DNA from: an uncultured Pelagibacteraceae bacterium
GTDB taxonomy: Bacteria; Pseudomonadota; Alphaproteobacteria; Pelagibacterales; Pelagibacteraceae
Length of the DNA: 64,000 nt
Direction: 5' to 3'
Assembly (NCBI GenBank): GCA_902580335.1
Contig: CACHKE010000001.1
Span: 1 to 64,000 of the forward strand
The stretch's first letter is position 1. Each line of letters begins with the position of its first letter. The notes under the pieces were generated by a model. The model was not told the DNA's origin and searched no databases. It worked only from the letters and a program-made list of their open reading frames with translations. Positions 1 to 7,461 of this stretch are shown one piece after another. The translations under genes were made by a program, and so were the position numbers.

Positions 1-2
1 AC

Positions 3-1091
3 GAATTTAAAAAATATCTATCTAAATCAAAAAAACCTTTCATGGCAACTTTTTATAAGGAAGTGAGAAAGAAATCTGGAATATTAATGGGTTCTGATGG
101 AAATCCTATTGGAGGTAAATGGAGTTTTGATGAAGATAATAGAAATAAGTTACCAAAAAATATTTCTATTCCAAAGTTTCCTAAAATTAATGAAACAAAT
201 CATACTAAAAAATTAAAACCCATTATTGAAAAACTATTTAAAGATCATCCAGGAACAACCGAAAATTTTTGGTTTGCCACAGAGTACAATGATGTGGTCA
301 AATTATTGAACTTTTTTATTAAAGAAAAATCTAATTTATTTGGTGATTATGAAGACGCAGTAGATCAAAAAGATAATATCTTATTTCACAGCGCATTAAG
401 TCCTTATATCAACCTAGGTTTAATCACACCTGAATTTATTATCAAAAAAGTTTTAGATTTTCATAAGAGTAAAAAAATTAGATTAAATTCTCTAGAAGGT
501 TATGTTCGTCAGGTTATAGGATGGAGAGAATTTATGAGAGGAATTTATCAAAGTTACTCAAATGAAATGGAAACTGGAAATTTTTTCAAACAAAATCGTA
601 AAATGAAAAAGTCATGGTATGACGGAACGACTGGTTTACCTCCACTAGATTACGCAATTAAGAATGCTTTAAATTATGGATGGTCTCATCATATTGAAAG
701 ATTAATGATTTTATCAAACATCATGAATCTTTGTGAGATCAAACCAGTGTTTGTTTATAAATGGTTTATGGAGATGTTTGTCGACTCCTCTGATTGGGTT
801 ATGGTTCCGAACGTGTATGGTATGGGATTATTTAGTGATGGGGGAATTTTCGCAACTAAACCTTATATTTGTGGATCAAGTTATTTTATGAAAATGATGG
901 ATTTTAAAAAAGGAGAATGGTGTAACACGATGGACGGACTTTACTGGAGATTTATAGATCGTAATAGAAAATTTTTTTTAAAAAATCCAAGACTTTCAAT
1001 GATGGTAAGAATATTTGATAAAATGAAAGTGGATAGAAAAAAATTAATTTTGTCGGCTGCAGATAAATTCATTAAAGAAAACACAGTTTAG
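3..1091 (+). CDS. Photolyase/cryptochrome-like protein (FeS-BCP-related), 5' end outside window
   Basis: The frame is open to the left edge of the window, so the N-terminal domain and true start are missing; about 363 residues are visible. The reading KPFMATFYKEVRKKSGILM, then PIGGKWSFDEDNR, and later WREFMRGIY, HHIERLMILSNIMN, WVMVPNVYGMG and ATKPY are typical of the prokaryotic FeS-BCP/CryB photolyase family, which binds FAD and repairs or senses UV photoproducts. The cysteines that hold the 4Fe-4S cluster in PhrB-type members are not at their usual places: where a DYCxxC segment is expected the protein reads MMDFKKGEWC. Only three cysteines occur (residues 231, 277 and 294 counted from the Met at base 42). 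The stop overlaps the GTG start of a DUF2256 gene by one base, so the two are probably co-translated. Substrate and cofactors are inferred from the family only. Confidence 0.85.
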   Translation, partial: EFKKYLSKSKKPFMATFYKEVRKKSGILMGSDGNPIGGKWSFDEDNRNKLPKNISIPKFPKINETNHTKKLKPIIEKLFKDHPGTTENFWFATEYNDVVKLLNFFIKEKSNLFGDYEDAVDQKDNILFHSALSPYINLGLITPEFIIKKVLDFHKSKKIRLNSLEGYVRQVIGWREFMRGIYQSYSNEMETGNFFKQNRKMKKSWYDGTTGLPPLDYAIKNALNYGWSHHIERLMILSNIMNLCEIKPVFVYKWFMEMFVDSSDWVMVPNVYGMGLFSDGGIFATKPYICGSSYFMKMMDFKKGEWCNTMDGLYWRFIDRNRKFFLKNPRLSMMVRIFDKMKVDRKKLILSAADKFIKENTV

Positions 1092-1219
1092 TGAAAAAAG
1101 AAAATTTACCAATTAAGGTTTGTCCAATATGTCAAAGACCATTTAAATGGAGAAGGAAATGGAGACTCAATTGGGAAAAGGTTAAGTATTGCTCAAAAAA
1201 ATGTTCATCAAAAAAATGA
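1091..1219 (+). CDS. DUF2256 small zinc-ribbon-like protein (42 aa)
   Basis: A 42-residue frame with a GTG start that shares one base with the stop of the upstream photolyase-like gene. The translation contains CPICQRPFKWRRKWRLNW followed by VKYCSKKC, i.e. C11-x2-C14 and C34-x3-C38, with the W/K/R-rich middle typical of DUF2256. Members are small, presumably zinc-binding, and of unknown function; I recall them beside cryptochrome/photolyase genes in marine bacteria and cyanobacteria, which fits here. Its TGA overlaps the ATG of the next gene (ATGA). It is too short for normal ORF thresholds, but the four spaced cysteines and the coupling on both sides make it convincing. Confidence 0.85.
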   Translation: MKKENLPIKVCPICQRPFKWRRKWRLNWEKVKYCSKKCSSKK

Positions 1220-2646
1220 AAAATCTTACTCGATATTTGATTTTAATTTTTTTTGTAATTCTTACAAATAATACTCGTGCAGAATTTTTTGAGGATCTAT
1301 CAAAAATTATTGAAAATAATGAAAAAAGGCTCAGCTATGGTATCTCAGTAACAGATTTTAATATGGATGGAAATTATGAGTTTTTAGTAACAGGATTTGG
1401 TTATCCTAACTTAGCTTTATCTTTTCAGGATGGAAAATTAAAGAATTTAAATCAGCAAAAAATTTTTTCAGATACTTTAAAAAGAACTATAGGAGTTGCT
1501 GCGTGTGATATCGATAAAGATGGCTTTGAAGAAATTTACTTTCTAAATACAGATACATACAGTGGGGATAAAAAATATTCAGATAGATTATTAGATATAG
1601 AAGATAGTAATTATTTTGATTTATTCGAATTAGAAAAAAATAAAGAAAACCTAAATTTAACAGCAGGGAGATCTGTAGTTTGTGTAGATAGAAAGGGAGA
1701 TGGTGAATATGGAGTCTATGTAGCAAATTACGGAGGCCCAACCAGATTTTATGAGATTGAAGATGAATTGATTAAAGATAAGGCTCAGAGTTTAAATCTT
1801 GATAATATCACTGGTGGAAGAGCAGTGGTATCAGGACATATCTTGTCAGATAGAGCAGATATTTTTGCAGCAAATGAGAGGGGAGCAAATTATCTTTATA
1901 AAAATAATAATGGAAATTTTGAAGATGTAGCATTTGATTATAGAGTAGATGATGCAATCCAAAATGGGAGAGGTACAGCTTTATCAGACATATATTATCG
2001 AGGCAGATTAGATATTCTGAGTGGTAATTGGCTTGGATATCATAGAGCCTGGGTTTTGGAAAAAAACGAATTTAAAGACATAGGAAATAAAGATTTTGAT
2101 AAACCTTCTAGAATTAGAACAATTATTTCTGCAGATTTTGATAACGATGGTTTTGATGAAGTTTTTATGAACAATATAGCAGAACCAAATAAATTATTTC
2201 GTATTAACGATGATGGAAAATTTGAACAGATAAATTTTCAAGTTGGTCTCGAAGTTAATGGGTATGGAACTGGGGCAGCTGTCGCAGATATTGATAATGA
2301 CGGAGTTTTAGAATTGTTAGTTGCTCGTGGTGAAAGTAAAGAACAACCATTAACTTTGTATAAAGCAAAAGTTGACAAAGGAAATAAATACCTAAGAATT
2401 AAACCATTAAATAAATATGGTGCCCCGGCGAGAGGAGCTACGGTAACATTAATAACAAATAAAAGAAAGCATTCCAAAACTATTGATGCAGGATCTGGTT
2501 ACTTATGCCAAATGGAGCCTGTGGCACATTATGGAATTAGAAAAAACGAAAAAAATTTTAAAGTAGAGATTAAATGGACCAATGGAACAAAAAAATTATT
2601 CAATGTAACTGAGTTAAATCAAACAATTACTGTAAAACAAAAATGA
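1216..2646 (+). CDS. Secreted FG-GAP/VCBS repeat protein with ASPIC/UnbV domain
   Basis: 476 residues from the ATG at 1216, which overlaps the DUF2256 stop (ATGA) and gives a clean signal peptide (MKNLTRYLILIFFVI, cleavage near NTRAE). A longer start at 1189 would run into the DUF2256 gene and is less likely. Calcium-loop-like repeats recur through the protein: DFNMDGNYEFLV, CDIDKDGFEEIYF, ADFDNDGFDEVFM and ADIDNDGVLELLV, as in FG-GAP/VCBS beta-propellers. The last 80 residues (ARGATVTLITN, DAGSGYLCQMEP, HYGI, VEIKWTNG) form an ASPIC/UnbV module as in CRTAC1-like proteins. It is probably periplasmic or exported. Its ligand is unknown. Its stop overlaps the next start, so it is co-expressed with the cysteine-rich protein downstream. 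Confidence 0.85.
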   Translation: MKNLTRYLILIFFVILTNNTRAEFFEDLSKIIENNEKRLSYGISVTDFNMDGNYEFLVTGFGYPNLALSFQDGKLKNLNQQKIFSDTLKRTIGVAACDIDKDGFEEIYFLNTDTYSGDKKYSDRLLDIEDSNYFDLFELEKNKENLNLTAGRSVVCVDRKGDGEYGVYVANYGGPTRFYEIEDELIKDKAQSLNLDNITGGRAVVSGHILSDRADIFAANERGANYLYKNNNGNFEDVAFDYRVDDAIQNGRGTALSDIYYRGRLDILSGNWLGYHRAWVLEKNEFKDIGNKDFDKPSRIRTIISADFDNDGFDEVFMNNIAEPNKLFRINDDGKFEQINFQVGLEVNGYGTGAAVADIDNDGVLELLVARGESKEQPLTLYKAKVDKGNKYLRIKPLNKYGAPARGATVTLITNKRKHSKTIDAGSGYLCQMEPVAHYGIRKNEKNFKVEIKWTNGTKKLFNVTELNQTITVKQK

Positions 2647-3332
2647 AAAAATTTTTAAATCTTTTTTTGATTATATTTTTAATATTATTTCAGCTTAAAT
2701 CATTCGCTGAAGAAAAAAACTATCACAAGGAGCTTATTACTGATTGGTCAAGAATATTCCCTGATAAAAATAGAAATGCGGCAGGACCAAAGTTTTTTAA
2801 ATATATTATAGATAAAAAAATCACTTATAAAGATTTTATTGAATTTAATAAATTATACTGCGCGGTTTCTGGATCTTTGATTGATCCAAATAGCGACTCA
2901 GAATTTTTATTTGTTGAAGAAACTAAAACTCAAAAAAAAATTTGTGGAAATTATTATAGATGTTGTGTTCCATGTTCATGTGATCTTATGAAGTACTCTG
3001 AAACTCAAAAAATGAAATATGAATTTAAAGATGGCTTGAAGGAATTTTATGTTTTAACTATCAAAAACCCTTGCGATAAACAGGATTTTCCAAACAGAGT
3101 AAATAAAGATTATTTTTGTGATGGTAAAAAAATTAATAAATCAGAGGTTTATAGTCTTGATGATCGAATAGTTATAGGTTTGTTGCATAATGGAAAAAGT
3201 TGTGAAAAAGACGAAATAGATTTTGTTAAAAGCCACCAAGTTACTGGTAGGTATTGTAATTTAAGAAACAATACACCTTTAGAAAATTTAGATGCTGGCA
3301 TGGGTGATATTTTTATAAAATTGGCAAGATAA
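2643..3332 (+). CDS. Secreted cysteine-rich protein of unknown function
   Basis: I do not recognise this 229-residue protein. It starts with a clear signal peptide (MKKFLNLFLIIFLILF, cleavage near SFAEE), so it should be periplasmic or exported. The mature part has ten cysteines at about 73, 101, 107, 108, 111, 113, 144, 159, 187 and 205. Five fall in one cluster, CGNYYRCCVPCSCD, suggesting disulfides or a metal site. There is no CxxC thioredoxin context and no CxxCH haem motif. The ATG overlaps the stop of the FG-GAP/ASPIC gene, so the two products may act together. The C-terminal part reads LDAGMGDIFIKLAR. Function cannot be assigned. Confidence 0.75.
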   Translation: MKKFLNLFLIIFLILFQLKSFAEEKNYHKELITDWSRIFPDKNRNAAGPKFFKYIIDKKITYKDFIEFNKLYCAVSGSLIDPNSDSEFLFVEETKTQKKICGNYYRCCVPCSCDLMKYSETQKMKYEFKDGLKEFYVLTIKNPCDKQDFPNRVNKDYFCDGKKINKSEVYSLDDRIVIGLLHNGKSCEKDEIDFVKSHQVTGRYCNLRNNTPLENLDAGMGDIFIKLAR

Positions 3333-3360
3333 ATTTTATATACTAATTTTAAAAACTTAC

Positions 3361-3498
3361 ATGAGCAAAAAAGGAAAAAAATTAAAGAAGAAAAATCCAA
3401 TGGCTAAATTATTAAGCTCACCAATGCTCAGAAATAAAATAGTAAAAAATAAAAAAAAAATTTATAATAGGAAAAAGTTCAAGTTGGAGAACGAATAA
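3361..3498 (+). CDS. Small basic protein, candidate ArfA-like ribosome rescue factor (45 aa)
   Basis: A 45-residue frame, absent from standard ORF lists because of its length, running from ATG 3361 to TAA 3498. It is strongly basic and starts MSKKGKKLKKKNPMAKLL. The core NPMAKLL, SSPMLRNKIVKNKK and IYNRKK resembles the ArfA (DUF331) pattern of a short helix, a DPLFRxR-like segment, VxxKK and a YxRK tail. ArfA binds the empty mRNA channel of stalled ribosomes and recruits RF2. The resemblance is from memory and short, so the function is inference. It sits 28 bases after the cysteine-rich gene and 5 bases before the next ORF, in line with real coding use of the gap. Confidence 0.55.
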   Translation: MSKKGKKLKKKNPMAKLLSSPMLRNKIVKNKKKIYNRKKFKLENE

Positions 3499-3503
3499 AA
3501 AGT

Positions 3504-3725
3504 ATGAATAATAAAATTTTTGAATGGGCAGGAGTTATAACTGCAATACTATATTCATTATTTGTAGCTATGAATATTGGCATAGAATTTTTTGGTTTTT
3601 GTTTGTTACTTATTTCCGCAATTTTAATTGGAATTTGGGCCTATAGGGGTGGTCACAGAGGAATACTATTTTTACAATTTTTTTATGCTACAGCAGGAAT
3701 CATCGGGATGTTTAGGTGGTTTTAA
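3504..3725 (+). CDS. Small integral membrane protein (73 aa)
   Basis: A 73-residue hydrophobic protein with probably three membrane segments (about residues 7-25, 28-46 and 53-72), separated by short polar turns including WAYRGGHRG. The N-terminal MNNKIFEWAGVITAILYS resembles many small uncharacterised membrane proteins, but I cannot name the family. It starts five bases after the ArfA-like gene and its stop overlaps the stop of the convergent photolyase-like gene by four bases. No motif suggests transport or catalysis. Confidence 0.65.
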   Translation: MNNKIFEWAGVITAILYSLFVAMNIGIEFFGFCLLLISAILIGIWAYRGGHRGILFLQFFYATAGIIGMFRWF

Positions 3726-4861
3726 TTAAAAGTTGTAATTATTTTAGGAATATAATTTTTAAAATTAAAAAAACCTTTATTACAATACTGCCATGAATAT
3801 TGATCGAGTTTTCTATATAAAAAATCTATTTTTAAATTATTTAAATTTAAGTAATCCAGGTTTTCACCGACTGTTGGATATAACGCTATAATTTTTTCGT
3901 TTATATTTTTAATCTCACTTATGTCTACCACTTCACAAGTGATAGAATTATTTTCTAATCTTTGTTTTTGATCATCTACTAAAAGAGCTTTAAATTTAAT
4001 AACTTTTTCACTTAGTTTGATAGATCTATTTTCATTTTTATTTGAAATTATGTAAATTTTTTTAAATTTATGATTTTGAAAATCTGTGGTTTCAAATGAT
4101 AAACTATTTTCAAAAATAAAAAGATTTTCATCATCTATATTTTTATTGCTAAAATCTTGTTTAACTATTGAGTAAGTTTTTTCAGAAACTTTTGGAGGAG
4201 CGTTTTCGTTTAATTTAATACTATTAAATCTATTATTAGTGAATTTTTTAATATTCCACTCGCTCGCTAAATAGTGTTTTCCTTGTGTTTGAATTCCAGC
4301 TACCCATCTCCAACCAAGAGTATTAGATGCAGAGTCACCATCGTAAAGATGTTGCATAAAAAATTCTGCTCCTAATTGCCAGGGTAATTCTAATGTAAAA
4401 ATCCAAATACTAGCAAACCACATTCTAGTATGATTATGTAAATAATTATTTTCTTTAAGCTCTGTTACCCAAAAATTAAAACATTCAATATTGGTTTTTC
4501 CATCTATTGCATTTTTGTAATTTTGGTTATCTTTATATTCTTCTCGAATTTTATTTAACTCAACTAAGTAATCTGTCCAAACGTTTGGTCGTAATTCTAA
4601 CCAACCCTTCCAATATGTTCGCCACAAAACTTCTTGAATGAATTTTTCATTTTTTGAAAAAGAAAACTTGCTAAGTGATTTTTCAATAACTTCTTTCTCG
4701 TTGATAACTCCATGAGTAATATATGGAGATAAACCAGATATATTTGTTCTCTTTTCCGGACCAAAATCAAAATTTCTTAGTTTGGAATATTCAGAAAGAT
4801 TTTTTTCTACAAAATTATTTAATCTATTTAAGGCCGCAGCCTTTGAGGCTTCAAATTTCAT
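3722..4861 (-). CDS. Photolyase FAD-binding-domain protein without N-terminal domain, novel C-terminal region
   Basis: 379 residues. The first ~220 match the helical FAD-binding half of class I photolyases/cryptochromes: RTNISGLSPYITHGVI, FIQEVLWRTYWKGW, HNHTRMWFASIWIFTLELPW, FMQHLYDGDSASNTLGWRW and VAGIQTQGKHY. The alpha/beta antenna-chromophore domain that normally precedes this half is absent: the protein begins directly at MKFEASKAAALNRL. About 150 further residues follow the FAD domain and are not part of standard photolyases; they contain strand-helix-like stretches (KKIYIISNKNEN, KALLVDDQKQRLE, KIIALYPTVGENL). FAD binding is likely; photorepair or light sensing is inferred. It lies six bases downstream of the PsiE-like gene. 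Confidence 0.8.
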   Translation of the reverse strand: MKFEASKAAALNRLNNFVEKNLSEYSKLRNFDFGPEKRTNISGLSPYITHGVINEKEVIEKSLSKFSFSKNEKFIQEVLWRTYWKGWLELRPNVWTDYLVELNKIREEYKDNQNYKNAIDGKTNIECFNFWVTELKENNYLHNHTRMWFASIWIFTLELPWQLGAEFFMQHLYDGDSASNTLGWRWVAGIQTQGKHYLASEWNIKKFTNNRFNSIKLNENAPPKVSEKTYSIVKQDFSNKNIDDENLFIFENSLSFETTDFQNHKFKKIYIISNKNENRSIKLSEKVIKFKALLVDDQKQRLENNSITCEVVDISEIKNINEKIIALYPTVGENLDYLNLNNLKIDFLYRKLDQYSWQYCNKGFFNFKNYIPKIITTFN

Positions 4862-4867
4862 TTTGAT

Positions 4868-5248
4868 TTATTTTGATTTTTTTTTCTTTAAACCAAGCTT
4901 GTCGCTATGTCTTAATCTTAAAATAACAATTGCACCAGCAATTAGAACAATTGCAATAGCTTCATAAACTAATGCTGTTGGATCCATTTCCTTACCTTGA
5001 AGAATAATAAATCGTGCTAAAGCAGTAATTGCAATTAATAAAGGAAGGGTAATACTAATTGATTGTTGGTTCCAAAAAACTCTTACCATTGCTAGCACTT
5101 CTAGGTAAAGAAACATTAATAATAAATCAGCTAAAGTTACCGATCTATTCTCAAACATTTTGTACATCTCTATACCAACTGCAATAACTGTGCTTATTAA
5201 AATGATAACCATTAAAATAAGCTGTAAATTTTTTGCTATTTTTTCCAT
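4868..5248 (-). CDS. PsiE-like (phosphate-starvation-inducible) membrane protein
   Basis: 126 residues with four predicted membrane helices (about 8-27, 40-60, 64-84 and 88-107) and a basic C-terminal tail (RLRHSDKLGLKKKKSK). The segments LADLLLMFLYLEVLAMV, ISITLPLLIAITALARFI and VYEAIAIVLIAGAIVIL match the PsiE family (PF06146), named after an E. coli phosphate-starvation gene whose molecular role is unknown. No Pho box can be claimed from the sequence. The start codon shares one base with the stop of the upstream membrane protein, and the photolyase-like gene follows after six bases, so all three are probably one transcript. Confidence 0.8.
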   Translation of the reverse strand: MEKIAKNLQLILMVIILISTVIAVGIEMYKMFENRSVTLADLLLMFLYLEVLAMVRVFWNQQSISITLPLLIAITALARFIILQGKEMDPTALVYEAIAIVLIAGAIVILRLRHSDKLGLKKKKSK

Positions 5249-5706
5249 TATTTATCTTTACTAAAAGGCAACCATTTTTCAAACACTGATTTTGAAGAAC
5301 CTTCATAAGGAATTGAATAAGAATATGGATTCGGACTTGTTAATACTTCAATACCTTTTGAAAAAACAAATATAAATACAATCACAAAAACAAGAACCAT
5401 TATTTTAAAAGGGTCAAAATTTTTTGTTTTAAAAACACTAGCTGAATTTTCTTCTGCTCTATGAAAATGTTTAAAGGTCATATACACGGCAAAGATTAAA
5501 CCAATGTGAGCTAAAAAAAGACCAGTCCAACCAAAAACAAAAGTTGTGTAAGAAAAAACATATAAACTAAAAACTGTGGTCCATATAAAGCTTAAAACTA
5601 ATAAAATTTGCAACCTAACAGTTTTAGGAAGAGATCGGAGATCATTTTTACTGTCATCAAACAAAATGTTTGCAGTATCTCTCATCCAATTTTTAAGTGA
5701 TTCCAT
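5248..5706 (-). CDS. Membrane protein of unknown function (three TM helices)
   Basis: 152 residues. An amphipathic N-terminus (MESLKNWMRDTANILFDDSK) is followed by membrane segments at about 32-52, 57-80 and 101-121. The soluble C-terminal end (PNPYSYSIPYEGSSKSVFEKWLPF) is probably periplasmic. I do not recognise a family. It heads a small minus-strand set with the PsiE-like and photolyase-like genes, overlapping the former by one base and starting 57 bases downstream of argG. The gap after argG is AT-rich with no clear terminator, so read-through from argG is possible. Confidence 0.65.
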   Translation of the reverse strand: MESLKNWMRDTANILFDDSKNDLRSLPKTVRLQILLVLSFIWTTVFSLYVFSYTTFVFGWTGLFLAHIGLIFAVYMTFKHFHRAEENSASVFKTKNFDPFKIMVLVFVIVFIFVFSKGIEVLTSPNPYSYSIPYEGSSKSVFEKWLPFSKDK

Positions 5707-5763
5707 AATTCTAAGATATAGCTAAAAATAAATTTAACAAACTATAAATTGTCCTAAAACTTA

Positions 5764-6951
5764 TTAATATCTCAGTTTTTTCTTGTGATAATTAATAAAT
5801 CTTTCAACATTAGATTTATTAAATGTTTTATTTTCTTCAAAAGAAACTTTTTTCATTGAGTATGCATTACTTTTTGTAATTCTAGATTGAATAGTAATAT
5901 TCCCTTTGTATAGTTTAAGTTTTACTGACCCATTCACCTTATTTCTTTTTTGATCAATAATTTTTTGCAATTTAAATCTCTCTTTTGAATACCAATAACC
6001 ATTATAAATCAGTTCGGCATATCTTGGCATAATCAAATCTTTTTTGTGCATTGTTTCTTTATCCAATGTCACTGACTCAATAGCTCTATGGGCATGAATC
6101 AAAAGTGTTCCGCCCGGTGTTTCATAAACTCCTCTTGATTTAATTCCAAGAAATCTATTTTCAACGAGGTCAACTCTTCCTATGCCATTTTTTCCAGCAA
6201 TAAAATTTAATTTGGTAAGAATGTTTTCAGGATTTAATTTTTTTCCATTTATTCCAACAGGGTCACCATTTTTAAAATTAATTGAAATAAAAGTTGGTTT
6301 ATTCGGTGCTTTTTCAGGGGAAGTTGTTCTTTGGAAAATAAATTCTGGAGCTGAATTTTTTGGGTTCTCTAAAATTTTACCCTCAGTTGAGGTATGAAAT
6401 AAATTATCGTCAACAGAAAAAGGGGGTGCACCTTTTTTATCTTTGGGGATAGGTATCTTATGTTTTTTTGCATAATTAATTAAATCGCTTCTAGATTTTA
6501 ATTTCCAAATTCTCCAGGGTGCAACAACTTTTATCCTTGGGCCAAAATAGTGATAACCTAACTCAAATCTGACCTGATCATTACCTTTTCCAGTTGCTCC
6601 ATGAGATACTGCGTATGCTTTAAATTTTTTTGCTACTCTTATCTGGTCTTTTGCGATTAATGGTCTTGCTATAGAAGTTCCTAATAAATAAACTCCCTCA
6701 TAAATCGCATTACCTCGTATCATTGGAAAAACGTAATCTTTTACGAAAAGATTTTTTAAATCTTTAATTATGATCTTTTTAACACCAAATTTTTTAGCAT
6801 TATTGATTATTTTTTTTCGATCTATCTCTTGCCCTATATCAGCTGTGTAACAAATGACTTCTGCGTTATAATTTTCTTGAAGCCATTTTAGAATTATAGA
6901 TGTATCTAAGCCACCAGAATAAGCTAAGACAATTCTTTTTTTTGATTTCAT
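5764..6951 (-). CDS. argG: Argininosuccinate synthase
   Basis: 395 residues, the usual length. It joins citrulline and aspartate in an ATP-dependent step to form argininosuccinate for arginine synthesis in the cytoplasm. The ATP-pyrophosphatase P-loop AYSGGLDTS sits at residues 10-18. Other family signatures are GNDQVRFELGYHYF, SVDDNLFHTSTEG, VDLVENRFLGIKSRGVYETPGG and LIYNGYWYSKER. The start lies three bases after the stop of the IalB-like gene, so aldo/keto reductase, IalB-like and argG are probably co-transcribed, a pairing without an obvious metabolic reason. No truncation or missing catalytic residue was noticed. Confidence 0.97.
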   Translation of the reverse strand: MKSKKRIVLAYSGGLDTSIILKWLQENYNAEVICYTADIGQEIDRKKIINNAKKFGVKKIIIKDLKNLFVKDYVFPMIRGNAIYEGVYLLGTSIARPLIAKDQIRVAKKFKAYAVSHGATGKGNDQVRFELGYHYFGPRIKVVAPWRIWKLKSRSDLINYAKKHKIPIPKDKKGAPPFSVDDNLFHTSTEGKILENPKNSAPEFIFQRTTSPEKAPNKPTFISINFKNGDPVGINGKKLNPENILTKLNFIAGKNGIGRVDLVENRFLGIKSRGVYETPGGTLLIHAHRAIESVTLDKETMHKKDLIMPRYAELIYNGYWYSKERFKLQKIIDQKRNKVNGSVKLKLYKGNITIQSRITKSNAYSMKKVSFEENKTFNKSNVERFINYHKKKLRY

Positions 6952-6954
6952 TAA

Positions 6955-7461
6955 TTAACTGCAAGCTTTTTTTGCAGAATTGTAGGCCTTTGTGAATCCT
7001 AATAATGAATAATGATCTATGGTTTGTGAACCTTTTTCATTGTAACCAGTAACCATAATTCTTGATCCTTTTTTCATAACTTTAACCATTATGTTTTCTT
7101 TTTTATTACTAGTCATCCAAGCAAAACCCTGTTGTTTAATATCAAATTTAAATTTGTTATTACCTGAAGTTGCTAAAACAGTATTATTTTTGTTAAATTC
7201 ATATCCAGCAGTTGCGCTTATCTCGTTAGAAATTTTTTCATTCGGTCTGAAAGTAACAAATAATCTAGCATCTCTTTTATTTGTTTTTGGTGCTTGTAAA
7301 ACAGGGGTAGATTGAGCAAAACAAACTTTACCAGAACTTTCTTGGATTACTAATGTTTCCCAATCTTTGAACTTACCAACTTTTTTTATATCAGCTAAAC
7401 TAAATGTAATTGGAATGATTAAAAATAAAAATGTAAAGATAAATTTTTTAATTATGGACAT
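6955..7461 (-). CDS. IalB (invasion-associated locus B) family periplasmic protein
   Basis: 168 residues with a signal peptide (MSIIKKFIFTFLFLIIPITFSLA). The mature protein shows the IalB pattern: GKFKDWETLVIQ, KVCFAQSTPVLQAP, RLFVTFRP, NEISATAGYEF, a short basic sheet and SLLGFTKAYNSAKKAC at the end. Two cysteines, one in VCFAQ and one near the C-terminus, could form the family's disulfide. IalB proteins are widespread in free-living alphaproteobacteria, where the original invasion name is misleading; their role is unclear. The ATG overlaps the 3' end of the aldo/keto reductase gene by ten bases and the stop is three bases from argG. Confidence 0.88.
   Translation of the reverse strand: MSIIKKFIFTFLFLIIPITFSLADIKKVGKFKDWETLVIQESSGKVCFAQSTPVLQAPKTNKRDARLFVTFRPNEKISNEISATAGYEFNKNNTVLATSGNNKFKFDIKQQGFAWMTSNKKENIMVKVMKKGSRIMVTGYNEKGSQTIDHYSLLGFTKAYNSAKKACS

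Noticed and set aside
1189-1215. Longer start for the FG-GAP protein
   Set aside because: It overlaps the DUF2256 gene; ATG 1216 gives a proper signal peptide and an ATGA coupling.
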